Shown here one piece after another: positions 34,653-42,448 of a DNA stretch of 57,506 bases. Each line of letters begins with the position of its first letter. The stretch's first letter is position 1. Made by a program: the position numbers and the translations under genes. The notes under the pieces are model-generated. The model worked only from the letters and a program-made list of their open reading frames with translations. It did not search any database and had not been told where the DNA came from. Origin of the DNA: Ammonifex sp. (GTDB lineage Bacteria; Bacillota; Desulfotomaculia; Desulfotomaculales; DYER01); assembly GCA_020725605.1 (NCBI GenBank), contig DYER01000080.1:1-57506 (forward strand), in the 5' to 3' direction.

Positions 34653-35843
34653 ATGAAGGTGGCGATGCTGCACTGGGCTTTTGCGCCCATCATCGGCGGG
34701 GTGGAGACCCACCTGGCCATGCTGGGGCCCGACCTGGTGAGGGACGGCTGTCAGGTGGCCCTTCTGACGGGGGCGGTGGACGGGCAGCACAGCGAGGAGT
34801 ACTGGCATGGGATGTACGTGCGCCGCACGCCCCTCATGGACCTCAATTCCCTGACCCCGGCCTCCATCGTAGCGCAGGCGGGAGAGATCGCCCGGGAGCT
34901 GGCGGACTTCATCCGGGACGTAAAGCCGGACCTGGTGCACGCCCACAACATGCACTACTTTAGCCCGGAGCACGCGCGGGCCCTGGGGGAAATCTGCCGG
35001 CGCAGGAGTATACCCCTGCTCCTGACGGCCCACAACGTGTGGGAAGACGTACTCTGGCAGAAAATGCTCGCATACAGGGAGCACTGGGATGGCATTATTG
35101 CCGTCAGTAACTACATCAAGAGGGAACTGATCCGGGCGGGTTATCCGGCCGCCCGTATCGATGTGGTGTACCACGGTATCGACACCGAAAAATTCCGGCC
35201 CGGCGACGGGGAGCGACCGCCGGAACTGGCCGGACGGCGCGTTGTCTTCCACCCGGCCCGTATGAGCCTGGCCAAGGGGTCCGACGTTGTTGTGCGGGCC
35301 GGAGCCCTAATCAAGAAGGAATTTCCGGACCTCCTCCTGGTTCTGGCCGGCACGGAAAAGACCGTGGACTGGGGCAGTTACCAGCAGGGCGAGGTGGAGG
35401 CCGTACGCCGCCTGATCCGGGAGCTGGACATGGAGGAGCACGTTTACATCAGGTTCCTTCCCTGGCACGAGATGCCGGCCATGTACCGTGCGGCCGACAT
35501 CGTGGTTTACCCCTCCTGTTTCGAAGAGCCCTTCGGGCTGGTGATGCTGGAGGCCATGGCCACGGCGCGTCCGGTGGTCGTGAGCCGGGCCGGGGGCATG
35601 CCCGAGGTGGTTCAGGACGGAGTGAGCGGCCTGGTGGTGCCAAAGGGAGACCACGAGGCGCTGGCGGAGGCCTGTTTGCGCCTGCTGAGGGACCCGGCGC
35701 TGGCCAGGAGCCTGGGGGAGCGGGGCCGCCGCGTGGTGGAGCGCGCCTTTACCAAGGAGCTGATGGTGGCGCGGATCCTCTCCCTTTACCGGCGCGTCCT
35801 GGACCGGCGGCCCATGAGGGGAGTGGTCGGGTGGACGAAATAA
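34653..35843 (+). CDS. Family 4 (GT-B) glycosyltransferase
   Basis: The 396-aa enzyme has the N-terminal glycine-rich GGVETHLAMLG loop, HAHNMHYFSPEHARALGE, and the C-terminal FEEPFGLVMLE (E-x7-E) motif. It ends in the usual DHEALAEACLRLL helix. These mark a retaining GT4 glycosyltransferase using a nucleotide sugar. ATG at 34653 follows GAGGAGGG by about 10 bases. It overlaps the debranching-enzyme gene by 13 bases and heads a four-gene carbohydrate operon. Acceptor unknown; glycogen-like glucan, a lipid or a small solute are all possible. Confidence 0.9.
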   Translation: MKVAMLHWAFAPIIGGVETHLAMLGPDLVRDGCQVALLTGAVDGQHSEEYWHGMYVRRTPLMDLNSLTPASIVAQAGEIARELADFIRDVKPDLVHAHNMHYFSPEHARALGEICRRRSIPLLLTAHNVWEDVLWQKMLAYREHWDGIIAVSNYIKRELIRAGYPAARIDVVYHGIDTEKFRPGDGERPPELAGRRVVFHPARMSLAKGSDVVVRAGALIKKEFPDLLLVLAGTEKTVDWGSYQQGEVEAVRRLIRELDMEEHVYIRFLPWHEMPAMYRAADIVVYPSCFEEPFGLVMLEAMATARPVVVSRAGGMPEVVQDGVSGLVVPKGDHEALAEACLRLLRDPALARSLGERGRRVVERAFTKELMVARILSLYRRVLDRRPMRGVVGWTK

Positions 35844-37999
35844 GTCCCTTGCGCATCGTACCGCGCGATTTCCAGATCGAGACGGAAGTCCTGAAGGAAG
35901 GGGAGATCTTCCTCACGACGCTGCCCACGGGAGAGGTACCCGACGGTAACATGGGCGGCCTGGGCCTCTATTACCGGGACACGCGTTACTTGAGCGGGCT
36001 GGAGATGTACCTGGCGGACGCCAAACCGGTACTGCTTTCCTCCACGACCAGGGGAAGCCACTTCAGTCAGATCGAGCTCACCAACCCGGAGATCTGCCTG
36101 GTCGACGGGCAGTTGATCCCGCTCCAGACCCTGCACCTGCGGCTGCTCCGGGTCATCCGGGAGGCTCTTTTTCAGCGCCTGCGCCTGATCAACTTCAACT
36201 TTTTTCCGGTGACCATCACGCTAAAGTTCCTCTTCGCCGCGGATTACGTGGACATCTTCGAGGTACGCGGGATGGCCCGGCAGCGGCGCGGGGAAATCCT
36301 CGAGCCCCGGGCTACCAGGAATTCCTTTCAGCTCCGCTACCGCGGATTGGACGGCGTGGTGCGGATCACCGAGGTCTTTTTCGAGCCCGCGCCCACGGAG
36401 ATACGGGTGGAGCGGGGCCGGGCGAAGGTCGTTTTTTACCTGCACCTGCCGCCCCAGAAGAAGGTGCACCTCACCTGCCAGGTCACCCCCCGTGTGGCCG
36501 GTGACGCCGCAGCGCCACGGGAGGGCAATCCGGCGCACCTGGGGGTGGCCTTCTCCACAGTGGCCATCGAGCAGGCCAAGAGCTACCGCAGCTGGACCCG
36601 AGATTGCACCTACATCGTAACGGACAACCAGGTGTTCAACCAGGTCCTGGAACGCGCCACCACGGACCTGCGGAGCCTGTTTGCGGTTTATCCGGAGGGA
36701 GGGATCCTGGAGGCCGGCGTACCGTGGTACGCCGCGCCCTTCGGCCGGGACGCCCTGGTCAGCTCCTGGCAGACCCTCATCCTCAATCCGGAGATAGCCA
36801 GGAGTTCACTGCGGTTCCTGGCCCGCTTCCAGGGACGCCGGCTCGATCCCTCCCGGGACGAGCAGCCCGGCAAGATCATGCACGAACTGCGCCGCGGGGA
36901 GATGGCGGCCTGCGGCGAGATCGTGCACACACCCTACTACGGTTCGGTGGACTCCACGTTGTGGTTCGTGATTCTCCTTGGGGAGTTATATTGCTGGGAC
37001 CAGGACCGGGCGTTCCTTGAGGAAATGCATGAAGCCCTGAAGGGCTGCCTGACCTGGTGTCGGGAGTACGGGGACCTGGACGGGGACGGTTACATCGAGT
37101 ATCGCCGGGAGGCCGAGGGGGGACTGGACAACCAGGGATGGAAGGACTCCTGGGACGGCGTGGTGGACGCCGAGGGCCGGATACCGGAACCGCCCATCGC
37201 CCTGGTGGAGGTGCAGGGCTACCTGTACCTGGCCCTCAGGCACGCCTCCCGTTTGCTGACGGTCCTCGGGGAAGCGGGCCGGGCGGATGAGGTGGCGGCG
37301 TGGGCCGAGCGCCTGCGCGCGCAGTTTCTGAGGGACTTCTGGTTGGGCGAATACCTGGCCTTCGCCCTCGACGGGCGCAAGCGGCCGGTCACGACCGTGG
37401 TCTCCAACATGGGGCACTGCCTCTTCACGGGTATCCTGCCGCCGGAAATGGCGCGCAAGGTGGCCGGGCGCCTGTTCCAGCAGGACATGTACTCCGGCTG
37501 GGGCATCCGCACCATGGGCAAGCGGGAAAAGGCCTACAATCCCATGAGCTACCACAACGGCTCGGTCTGGCCCCATGACAACACCATAATCGCCTGGGGG
37601 CTGCGGCACCACGACCTGCTCCAGTACCTGGAACAGCTGGCCACAGGCCTGTACGAGGCCTCGTTGCATTTTCCCTACAACCGTTTGCCCGAACTGTTCT
37701 GCGGCTTTACCCGGCGTGCCATCGGGGGGCCGGTGCGCTACCCCATCGCCTGCGATCCGCAGGCCTGGGCCGTGAGCAGTATTTTCCACCTGCTCCAGGC
37801 GCTGCTGGGCCTGACCTGTTCCCCCGAGGGTTTGCAGATTAAGAAACCCCTGCTTCCTTCGTGGCTCAAGGAGGTTTACGTCGAGGGACTCCGGGTGGGC
37901 AAGGGCCGGGTGGACCTGGAATTTGCGCGCAACCGCGGTCGCACCTACTGTCAGCTCCTGAAGAAAGAAGGGGATTTCCGGGTCATCATCGAGGTCTGA
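35831..37999 (+). CDS. Amylo-alpha-1,6-glucosidase (glycogen debranching enzyme, GDE family)
   Basis: The 722-aa protein has an N-terminal GDE_N-type beta domain (1-270, GLGLYYRDTRYLSGLEMYL) and a C-terminal (alpha/alpha)6 catalytic domain. The latter includes GVPWYAAPFGRDALVSSWQ, HELRRGEMA, GDGYIEYRRE, GLDNQGWKDSWDG and YNPMSYHNGSVWPHDN. This is the family of bacterial proteins called amylo-alpha-1,6-glucosidase, which remove alpha-1,6-linked glucose or act on related glucosides. GTG at 35831 overlaps the GT gene. With otsA and otsB downstream it probably feeds or trims glucose for trehalose or a related solute. Confidence 0.9.
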   Translation: MDEISPLRIVPRDFQIETEVLKEGEIFLTTLPTGEVPDGNMGGLGLYYRDTRYLSGLEMYLADAKPVLLSSTTRGSHFSQIELTNPEICLVDGQLIPLQTLHLRLLRVIREALFQRLRLINFNFFPVTITLKFLFAADYVDIFEVRGMARQRRGEILEPRATRNSFQLRYRGLDGVVRITEVFFEPAPTEIRVERGRAKVVFYLHLPPQKKVHLTCQVTPRVAGDAAAPREGNPAHLGVAFSTVAIEQAKSYRSWTRDCTYIVTDNQVFNQVLERATTDLRSLFAVYPEGGILEAGVPWYAAPFGRDALVSSWQTLILNPEIARSSLRFLARFQGRRLDPSRDEQPGKIMHELRRGEMAACGEIVHTPYYGSVDSTLWFVILLGELYCWDQDRAFLEEMHEALKGCLTWCREYGDLDGDGYIEYRREAEGGLDNQGWKDSWDGVVDAEGRIPEPPIALVEVQGYLYLALRHASRLLTVLGEAGRADEVAAWAERLRAQFLRDFWLGEYLAFALDGRKRPVTTVVSNMGHCLFTGILPPEMARKVAGRLFQQDMYSGWGIRTMGKREKAYNPMSYHNGSVWPHDNTIIAWGLRHHDLLQYLEQLATGLYEASLHFPYNRLPELFCGFTRRAIGGPVRYPIACDPQAWAVSSIFHLLQALLGLTCSPEGLQIKKPLLPSWLKEVYVEGLRVGKGRVDLEFARNRGRTYCQLLKKEGDFRVIIEV

Positions 38000-38018
38000 T
38001 CATCGGGGGGGTGGAAGA

Positions 38019-39491
38019 TTGGCGACGGGAAAGCTGGTCGTGGCGTCCAATCGCGGGCCCTACGTGGTGCGGGGCAGATCAAGGGTCCGGTCTGTCAGCG
38101 GTCTGGTTTCGGCCCTCGAGCCTTCGGTGCGGGCCAGCGGGGGGGTGTGGGTCGCCTGGAGCGGGGGCCATGCCGCGATTGACGGGACGGACGGTACCGA
38201 GGCAGGCTACCGCTGGCGCGAGGTGCACCTTTCCGCGGAAGAGGTCGCCGGGTATTACCACGGCTTTGCCAATCGGGTATTGTGGCCGCTGTGCCACTAT
38301 TTCCTGGAAAAGTGCGATTTCAGGAAGGGCTACTGGGAGACCTTCGTGCGCGTCAACCGGAAATTCGCCGCCGAGATCCTGGCCGCGGCGGCCGATGACG
38401 ACATCATCTGGGTGCACGACTACCACCTGGCCCTGGTGCCGCACTTCCTGCGTCCGGGTCTCACCCGCCAGCGCCTGGGCTTTTTCTGGCATATCCCCTT
38501 CCCGCCGCGGGACCTCTTCCAGGTGCTCCCCTGGGCCGGCGAGATCCTGAGGGGTATGCTGGGGAGCGACCTGGTGGGCTTCCACTCGCCGGCCTACGTG
38601 GACAATTTCCTGTCCTGCGTCCGGGACCTGCCCGGGGTCCGGGTGGACCGGGAGCGGCACGGGGTGGAATACGGCGGCAGGAGGGTGCTGGTGCAGGCCT
38701 TTCCCGCGGGCATCGACTGCGGCTACTTCCGGGCCCTGGCGGACCGGGGCGACGTGGCGCCGGCCGCGGCCCGGCTGCGGCGCATGCTGGGCGTGGAGCG
38801 ACTGGGCCTGGCCGTGGACCGGCTGGACTACAGTAAGGGCATTCTGGAGCGCCTGCACGCCCTGGAGCTGTTCTGGGAGCGGCATCCCGAGTACCGGGGC
38901 CGGGTCAGCGTCATCCAGATTGCGGTGCCCAGCCGTACCGAGGTGGAGGCCTACCGGACCCTCAGGAGGGAGGTCGAGGAAGCGGTCGGACGCGTCAACG
39001 GCCGCTTCAGCGACGGCCAGTGGCTTCCCGTTTACTATCTCTGCCGGGCCTTCAGCCAGGAGGAACTGGCCGTTTACTACGCGGCCGTGGACGTTGCCCT
39101 GGTCACCCCCCTGCGGGACGGGTTAAACCTGGTGGCCAAGGAGTACGTGGCCACCAGAATCGACGGCCGGGGGGTACTGGTGCTCAGCCGCTTTGCCGGG
39201 GCCGCGGAGGAGCTCAAGGAGGCTCTGCTGGTTAATCCATACGATCTCGACGACATGGTGGCCAAGATCCACGCCGCCTTTGAGATGCCGGTGGCCGAGC
39301 AGGTGCGGCGCATGCAGGCCCTCCAGGAGCGCGTGCGCCGGTACGACATTTCCTGGTGGGTGGGCAGTTTTCTGGGCACCCTCCTGGAGGGTCAGGTCGT
39401 ACGCCGGCCGCGGATTCCGGCCCGCCTCTCCTGGGCCGTGGGAAGTAAAAGAACGGGCGCCGCGGACCGCGGGCTGGAGGCCCTCGGCTGA
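38019..39491 (+). CDS. otsA: Trehalose-6-phosphate synthase-like glycosyltransferase (GT20)
   Basis: The 490-aa GT20 enzyme carries ASNRGPYVV at the N-terminus, WVHDYHLALVPHFLR, GFFWHIPFPP, AVDRLDYSKGI, PLRDGLNLVAKEY and VLSRFAGAAEEL. These are the UDP-glucose and glucose-6-phosphate binding blocks of OtsA. Glucosylglycerol-phosphate synthase is the main alternative in this family. TTG at 38019 follows GGGGGGGTGGAAGA, 19 bases after the debranching enzyme. Confidence 0.9.
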   Translation: MATGKLVVASNRGPYVVRGRSRVRSVSGLVSALEPSVRASGGVWVAWSGGHAAIDGTDGTEAGYRWREVHLSAEEVAGYYHGFANRVLWPLCHYFLEKCDFRKGYWETFVRVNRKFAAEILAAAADDDIIWVHDYHLALVPHFLRPGLTRQRLGFFWHIPFPPRDLFQVLPWAGEILRGMLGSDLVGFHSPAYVDNFLSCVRDLPGVRVDRERHGVEYGGRRVLVQAFPAGIDCGYFRALADRGDVAPAAARLRRMLGVERLGLAVDRLDYSKGILERLHALELFWERHPEYRGRVSVIQIAVPSRTEVEAYRTLRREVEEAVGRVNGRFSDGQWLPVYYLCRAFSQEELAVYYAAVDVALVTPLRDGLNLVAKEYVATRIDGRGVLVLSRFAGAAEELKEALLVNPYDLDDMVAKIHAAFEMPVAEQVRRMQALQERVRRYDISWWVGSFLGTLLEGQVVRRPRIPARLSWAVGSKRTGAADRGLEALG

Positions 39492-40321
39492 TGGAGGACC
39501 TCCTGGCGCGCGCGGCCGCCGCCGAAAGGGGGTACCTCCTGCTGGATTACGACGGCACCCTGGTGCCCATCGCCGCGCGCCCGGACCTGGCCCGGCCCGG
39601 CCCGGGCCTGATCGAGTTGCTGGCGCGGCTGGCCGGCATGCCGGGGTGGCGGGTGGCGGTGGTGAGCGGGCGCACCGTGGAGGACCTGCGCCGCCTCCTG
39701 CCCGTGGCCGGCCTGTATCTGGTGGGGGTTCACGGCGCGGAGCGGGCCGCCCCGGGCGAAGAGGTTGAACGCGTTTGCGACCCCGCCTTCCGGGAAGCCC
39801 TGCGGCGTCTGGTGGGTGCCGCGGACGAGCTGGCGCGGCCGGAAGAGGGGTTTGTACTGGAGGACAAGGGCGCGGCCCTGGCCCTCCATTACCGGCAGGC
39901 GGCCCCCTCCCGGGCCGCAGAGGTGGGCCGCCGTTTCGCGCGTCTCGCGCGGGCCCGCCTCCCGGCGGGCACGTGGCGGCTGCTGGCCGGCAAGAAGGTG
40001 CTGGAAATCAGGCCGGCAGGCACGGACAAGGGCCGGGCCGTGGCCGGATTGCTGGCGGGTTACCCGGGGGCCCTGGCCCTTTACTTCGGCGACGACGTGA
40101 CCGACGAGGACGCCTTCCGGACCGTGCGCCGTCTGGGCGGCATCGGGGTGCTGGTCTCGCCCGTGGCCCGGCCCACTTCGGCCCGCTACCGGCTGGACGG
40201 CCCTTCTAGGGTTCGGGAATTCCTTGAGCGGCTGCTGGTAAGCTGCACCGAAATGGGGTGTGGCGGCCGCGGCCTCCCGACCCAGGAGCACAAAGGGAGA
40301 GGGGATGGGCGGGTTGGTTGA
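39491..40321 (+). CDS. otsB: Trehalose-6-phosphate phosphatase
   Basis: The 276-aa HAD phosphatase has motif I LLDYDGTLVPI, VVSGRTVEDL, GVHGAE, EDKGAALALHYR, a conserved KKVLEIRP and GDDVTDEDAF, all typical of OtsB. It would dephosphorylate the sugar phosphate from the preceding synthase. ATG overlaps the otsA stop by one base (TGATG), a sign of translational coupling. Its last residues overlap ogt. Confidence 0.9.
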   Translation: MEDLLARAAAAERGYLLLDYDGTLVPIAARPDLARPGPGLIELLARLAGMPGWRVAVVSGRTVEDLRRLLPVAGLYLVGVHGAERAAPGEEVERVCDPAFREALRRLVGAADELARPEEGFVLEDKGAALALHYRQAAPSRAAEVGRRFARLARARLPAGTWRLLAGKKVLEIRPAGTDKGRAVAGLLAGYPGALALYFGDDVTDEDAFRTVRRLGGIGVLVSPVARPTSARYRLDGPSRVREFLERLLVSCTEMGCGGRGLPTQEHKGRGDGRVG

Positions 40322-40901
40322 AGACGTAATATACAGCGAAACGATGGTCGTGGCCGGCGGCCGGGTGGCCGCGGCCTGGTCCCCGCTGGGGCTGGTGGCC
40401 CTCACCCTGCCGCGGGAGGACGAAGGGGAGGCCCTGCGGGCCCTCGAGTCCGTGCTGGTGGCCTGGCGGGCGGCCCTGGCCCGCACCGGTTCCGCTACGG
40501 AGCAGGAGCCCCTGTGCCACGGCTCCGGTGCGGAGCACCGGGAGCGGCTGGCGGTCCTGCTGCAGGAGTATTTCCTGGGCCGCGAGACGGACTTCGCCGG
40601 GGTTCCCGTGGACTGGCGGGGGTACACGCCCTTTACCCGGGAGGTGCTGGCGGCCACGCGTACCATCCCCTGGGGGGCCACGCGTTCCTACGGCGAGGTT
40701 GCCACCCTGCTGGGCCGGCCCCGCGCGGCGCGGGCCGTGGGCCGGGCCCTGGCGGCCAACCGCACCCCGGTGGTGGTGCCCTGCCACCGCGTGGTGCGGG
40801 GGACCGGCGCGCCGGGCGGCTTTACCGGCGGGGTTGGGTGGAAGGAGAGGTTGCTTAAGGGCGAGGGGGTGTTTTGCCGGGCGGCGGTGCGGGCGACTTA
40901 G
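40305..40901 (+). CDS. ogt: Methylated-DNA-protein-cysteine methyltransferase
   Basis: The 198-aa suicide enzyme removes O6-alkyl groups from guanine. It has the active-site PCHRVV, the GATRSYGEVA helix and the NRTPVVVPCHR turn. The N-terminal 95 residues are the variable domain. ATG at 40305 follows GGGAGAGGGG by about 1-5 bases and overlaps otsB by 17 bases. Confidence 0.93.
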   Translation: MGGLVEDVIYSETMVVAGGRVAAAWSPLGLVALTLPREDEGEALRALESVLVAWRAALARTGSATEQEPLCHGSGAEHRERLAVLLQEYFLGRETDFAGVPVDWRGYTPFTREVLAATRTIPWGATRSYGEVATLLGRPRAARAVGRALAANRTPVVVPCHRVVRGTGAPGGFTGGVGWKERLLKGEGVFCRAAVRAT

Positions 40902-40925
40902 GGCCCCCGCGGGCCGCGGGGGCCC
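40901..40925 (+). repeat. Perfect GC hairpin after ogt
   Basis: GGGCCCCCGCG and CGCGGGGGCCC are 11-base perfect arms around a 3-base loop, starting on the last base of the ogt stop codon. No T run follows directly. Confidence 0.6.
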
Positions 40926-40988
40926 GGAAAGGCATTTGGAGGCGGGAGAGAGCGCGCCGGGCCCGCGTCCGGTACGGGAGTCGAAACT

Positions 40989-41016
40989 GCCGGGTGAGCA
41001 GCCCGGCGATTTTTTT
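40989..41016 (+). terminator. Rho-independent terminator upstream of the agr-like locus
   Basis: GCCGGG and CCCGGC enclose a 7-base loop, followed after GA by seven T. It separates the carbohydrate/ogt transcript from the agr-like genes, or could act as an attenuator for them. The 127 bases from here to 41143 hold only a weak 27-codon ORF (GTG at 41039). Confidence 0.8.
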
Positions 41017-41143
41017 AGCGCGCGGCAGGAAGAAAGGCGTGGCCGTCGAAGAAACGAAGAACATGGTGAATCAGGCGTTTTCTGGCACCGACGGTCCTGC
41101 GGGGACTGTCCTGCCGGTGTAGAAGGGGAGCGCAATTCCGGGC

Positions 41144-41638
41144 GTGCTGAGGATGAAGTGGTACACGCTGATTCTCCAGGGGATACCGGAGACCGTGGCG
41201 ACCGCGGCCGTGGTCTTCGCCCTGCTGCGGCTGGGCCTGAAGTGGCGTCTGATTGTGCCCATTGGGGTCGCACAGGGTCTGGCCGCCTACCTGGTGCGCA
41301 TGCTGCCCATTTCCTTCGGCGTGCACACGGTGCTCCTCATGTTCGTCCTCATGGGCCTGGTGCGCCTGGCCACGGGCGCCGACATGGTGTCCATCATCCG
41401 GGCCGTACTCATAGTGAACATCGTAATCCCCGTGCTGGAGCTGCTGGGCACGGGGTCGCTTTTTCGCCTGCTTGGCGTAACTTACGCCGACGTCGCCGAC
41501 AAGTGGTACTGGCCGCTCCTCGGCTGGCCCCACGTCATCGCACTCTACGCGCTGGCCTTCGGGCTGGACCGGCGCAACCGGCGCCGGAAGGAGGTGCCGG
41601 AGCATGCCGCGGATGATGCTGGCGGCTCGCATAGCTGA
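41144..41638 (+). CDS. Polytopic membrane protein of the agr-like locus
   Basis: The 164-aa protein has about four to five hydrophobic segments (VATAAVVFALLRLGL, LIVPIGVAQGLAAYLV, VHTVLLMFVLMGLVRLA, IIRAVLIVNIVIPVLELLG, VIALYALAFGL) and a basic tail. Its layout resembles the N-terminal membrane sensor of AgrC-like GHKL histidine kinases, but no kinase part follows. It overlaps agrB by 35 bases. It could be a separate receptor or helper for the peptide signal (inference). GTG at 41144 follows AAGGGGAG by 13 bases. Confidence 0.7.
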   Translation: MLRMKWYTLILQGIPETVATAAVVFALLRLGLKWRLIVPIGVAQGLAAYLVRMLPISFGVHTVLLMFVLMGLVRLATGADMVSIIRAVLIVNIVIPVLELLGTGSLFRLLGVTYADVADKWYWPLLGWPHVIALYALAFGLDRRNRRRKEVPEHAADDAGGSHS

Positions 41639-42245
41639 CCTGCTGGGCGACCGTTTGGGGATGGACAAGGATCGGTGCGACGTGCTGGCCTACGGCGTGG
41701 AGGTCCTGGTGAGCAACCTGGCCTCCCTGGGCGCGGCCCTGGCCGGGGCCGGGCTCCTGGGCTGCCTGCCCGAGGCCGCGGCCTTCCTGGTGGCCGTGGG
41801 CCTGGTGCGGCCCTGGGCCGGCGGGGCCCACTGCACCTCGGCGGCCCGCTGCGCCCTGCTCACCGGGGTGACGGTACCCCTGCTGGCCAGGCTGGCCGCG
41901 GAACTGGCGCCCCGGGCCGCGCCCTACGGCCCGTGGCCGGCGGCCGCGGCCTACGGCGCGGCCCTCGCGGCCATCTGGCGCCTGGCGCCCGTGGCCTCGG
42001 CGGCGCGCCCCTTCTTCGGCGCGGCGGAGCAGCGGCGCTTCCGGCGCCTGGCCCGGGCCGCGGCCGCGCTTGTGGCGGCGGCGGGCCTGGCGGTGTGGTA
42101 CGCGCACCCTGAAGGCCGGGGCGCGTCCCTGGCCCTGGCCGGGGCGGCCGGGCTGCTGTGGGAGGCCCTGGTGCTCTCGCGGCCGGGGCACCGCCTGGTG
42201 GGGCGGGTCGACCGCCTTCTGGAGACCTTGACTTTAAGGAGGTGA
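41604..42245 (+). CDS. agrB: AgrB-like peptide-processing membrane protease
   Basis: The 213-aa protein is an accessory gene regulator B homologue. The catalytic pair is H76 and C83 in GGAHCTSAARC, matching S. aureus His77 and Cys84. Several membrane helices follow. It would cut the C-terminus of the peptide precursor encoded 5 bases downstream and close its thiolactone ring. ATG at 41604 follows AAGGAGG by about 9 bases. Confidence 0.92.
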   Translation: MPRMMLAARIADLLGDRLGMDKDRCDVLAYGVEVLVSNLASLGAALAGAGLLGCLPEAAAFLVAVGLVRPWAGGAHCTSAARCALLTGVTVPLLARLAAELAPRAAPYGPWPAAAAYGAALAAIWRLAPVASAARPFFGAAEQRRFRRLARAAAALVAAAGLAVWYAHPEGRGASLALAGAAGLLWEALVLSRPGHRLVGRVDRLLETLTLRR

Positions 42246-42250
42246 AAGAC

Positions 42251-42385
42251 GTGCTGCGCAGGACCGGTACCTGGCTGGCGGGGCTGCTGGCCGGCGTCCT
42301 GGTGCTGGTGGCCCAGGCGGGCGTGGGGCCCCTTTGCCAGTGGGGCTTCTACCAGCCCGAGACGCCGCGCGCCCTGCGGAAGTAG
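42251..42385 (+). CDS. agrD: AgrD-like cyclic lactone autoinducer precursor
   Basis: The 44-aa precursor begins MLRRTGTWLAGLLAGVLVLV, an amphipathic membrane leader. The signal region is PLCQWGFYQPETPRALRK. Cys29 would form the thiolactone, giving a ring of about five residues (CQWGF, or six if closed at Tyr34). The acidic-proline tail QPETPRALRK is the AgrB recognition tail typical of clostridial and Peptococcaceae AgrD peptides. GTG at 42251 follows AGGAGGTGAAAGAC. The ORF track shows it only inside a longer shadow ORF starting at 42158. Confidence 0.9.
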   Translation: MLRRTGTWLAGLLAGVLVLVAQAGVGPLCQWGFYQPETPRALRK

Positions 42386-42448
42386 GCGGGGAGGGGGAGC
42401 GGACCGCCGCTCCCCCGGTCTATCCGGGAGTTTTCGCCGGCAGGGGGG

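Noticed and set aside
41017-41143. Possible 27-codon ORF (GTG at 41039) or leader RNA before the agr-like genes
   Set aside because: Weak ribosome site and no recognisable motif; no match to a c-di-GMP riboswitch consensus could be made.
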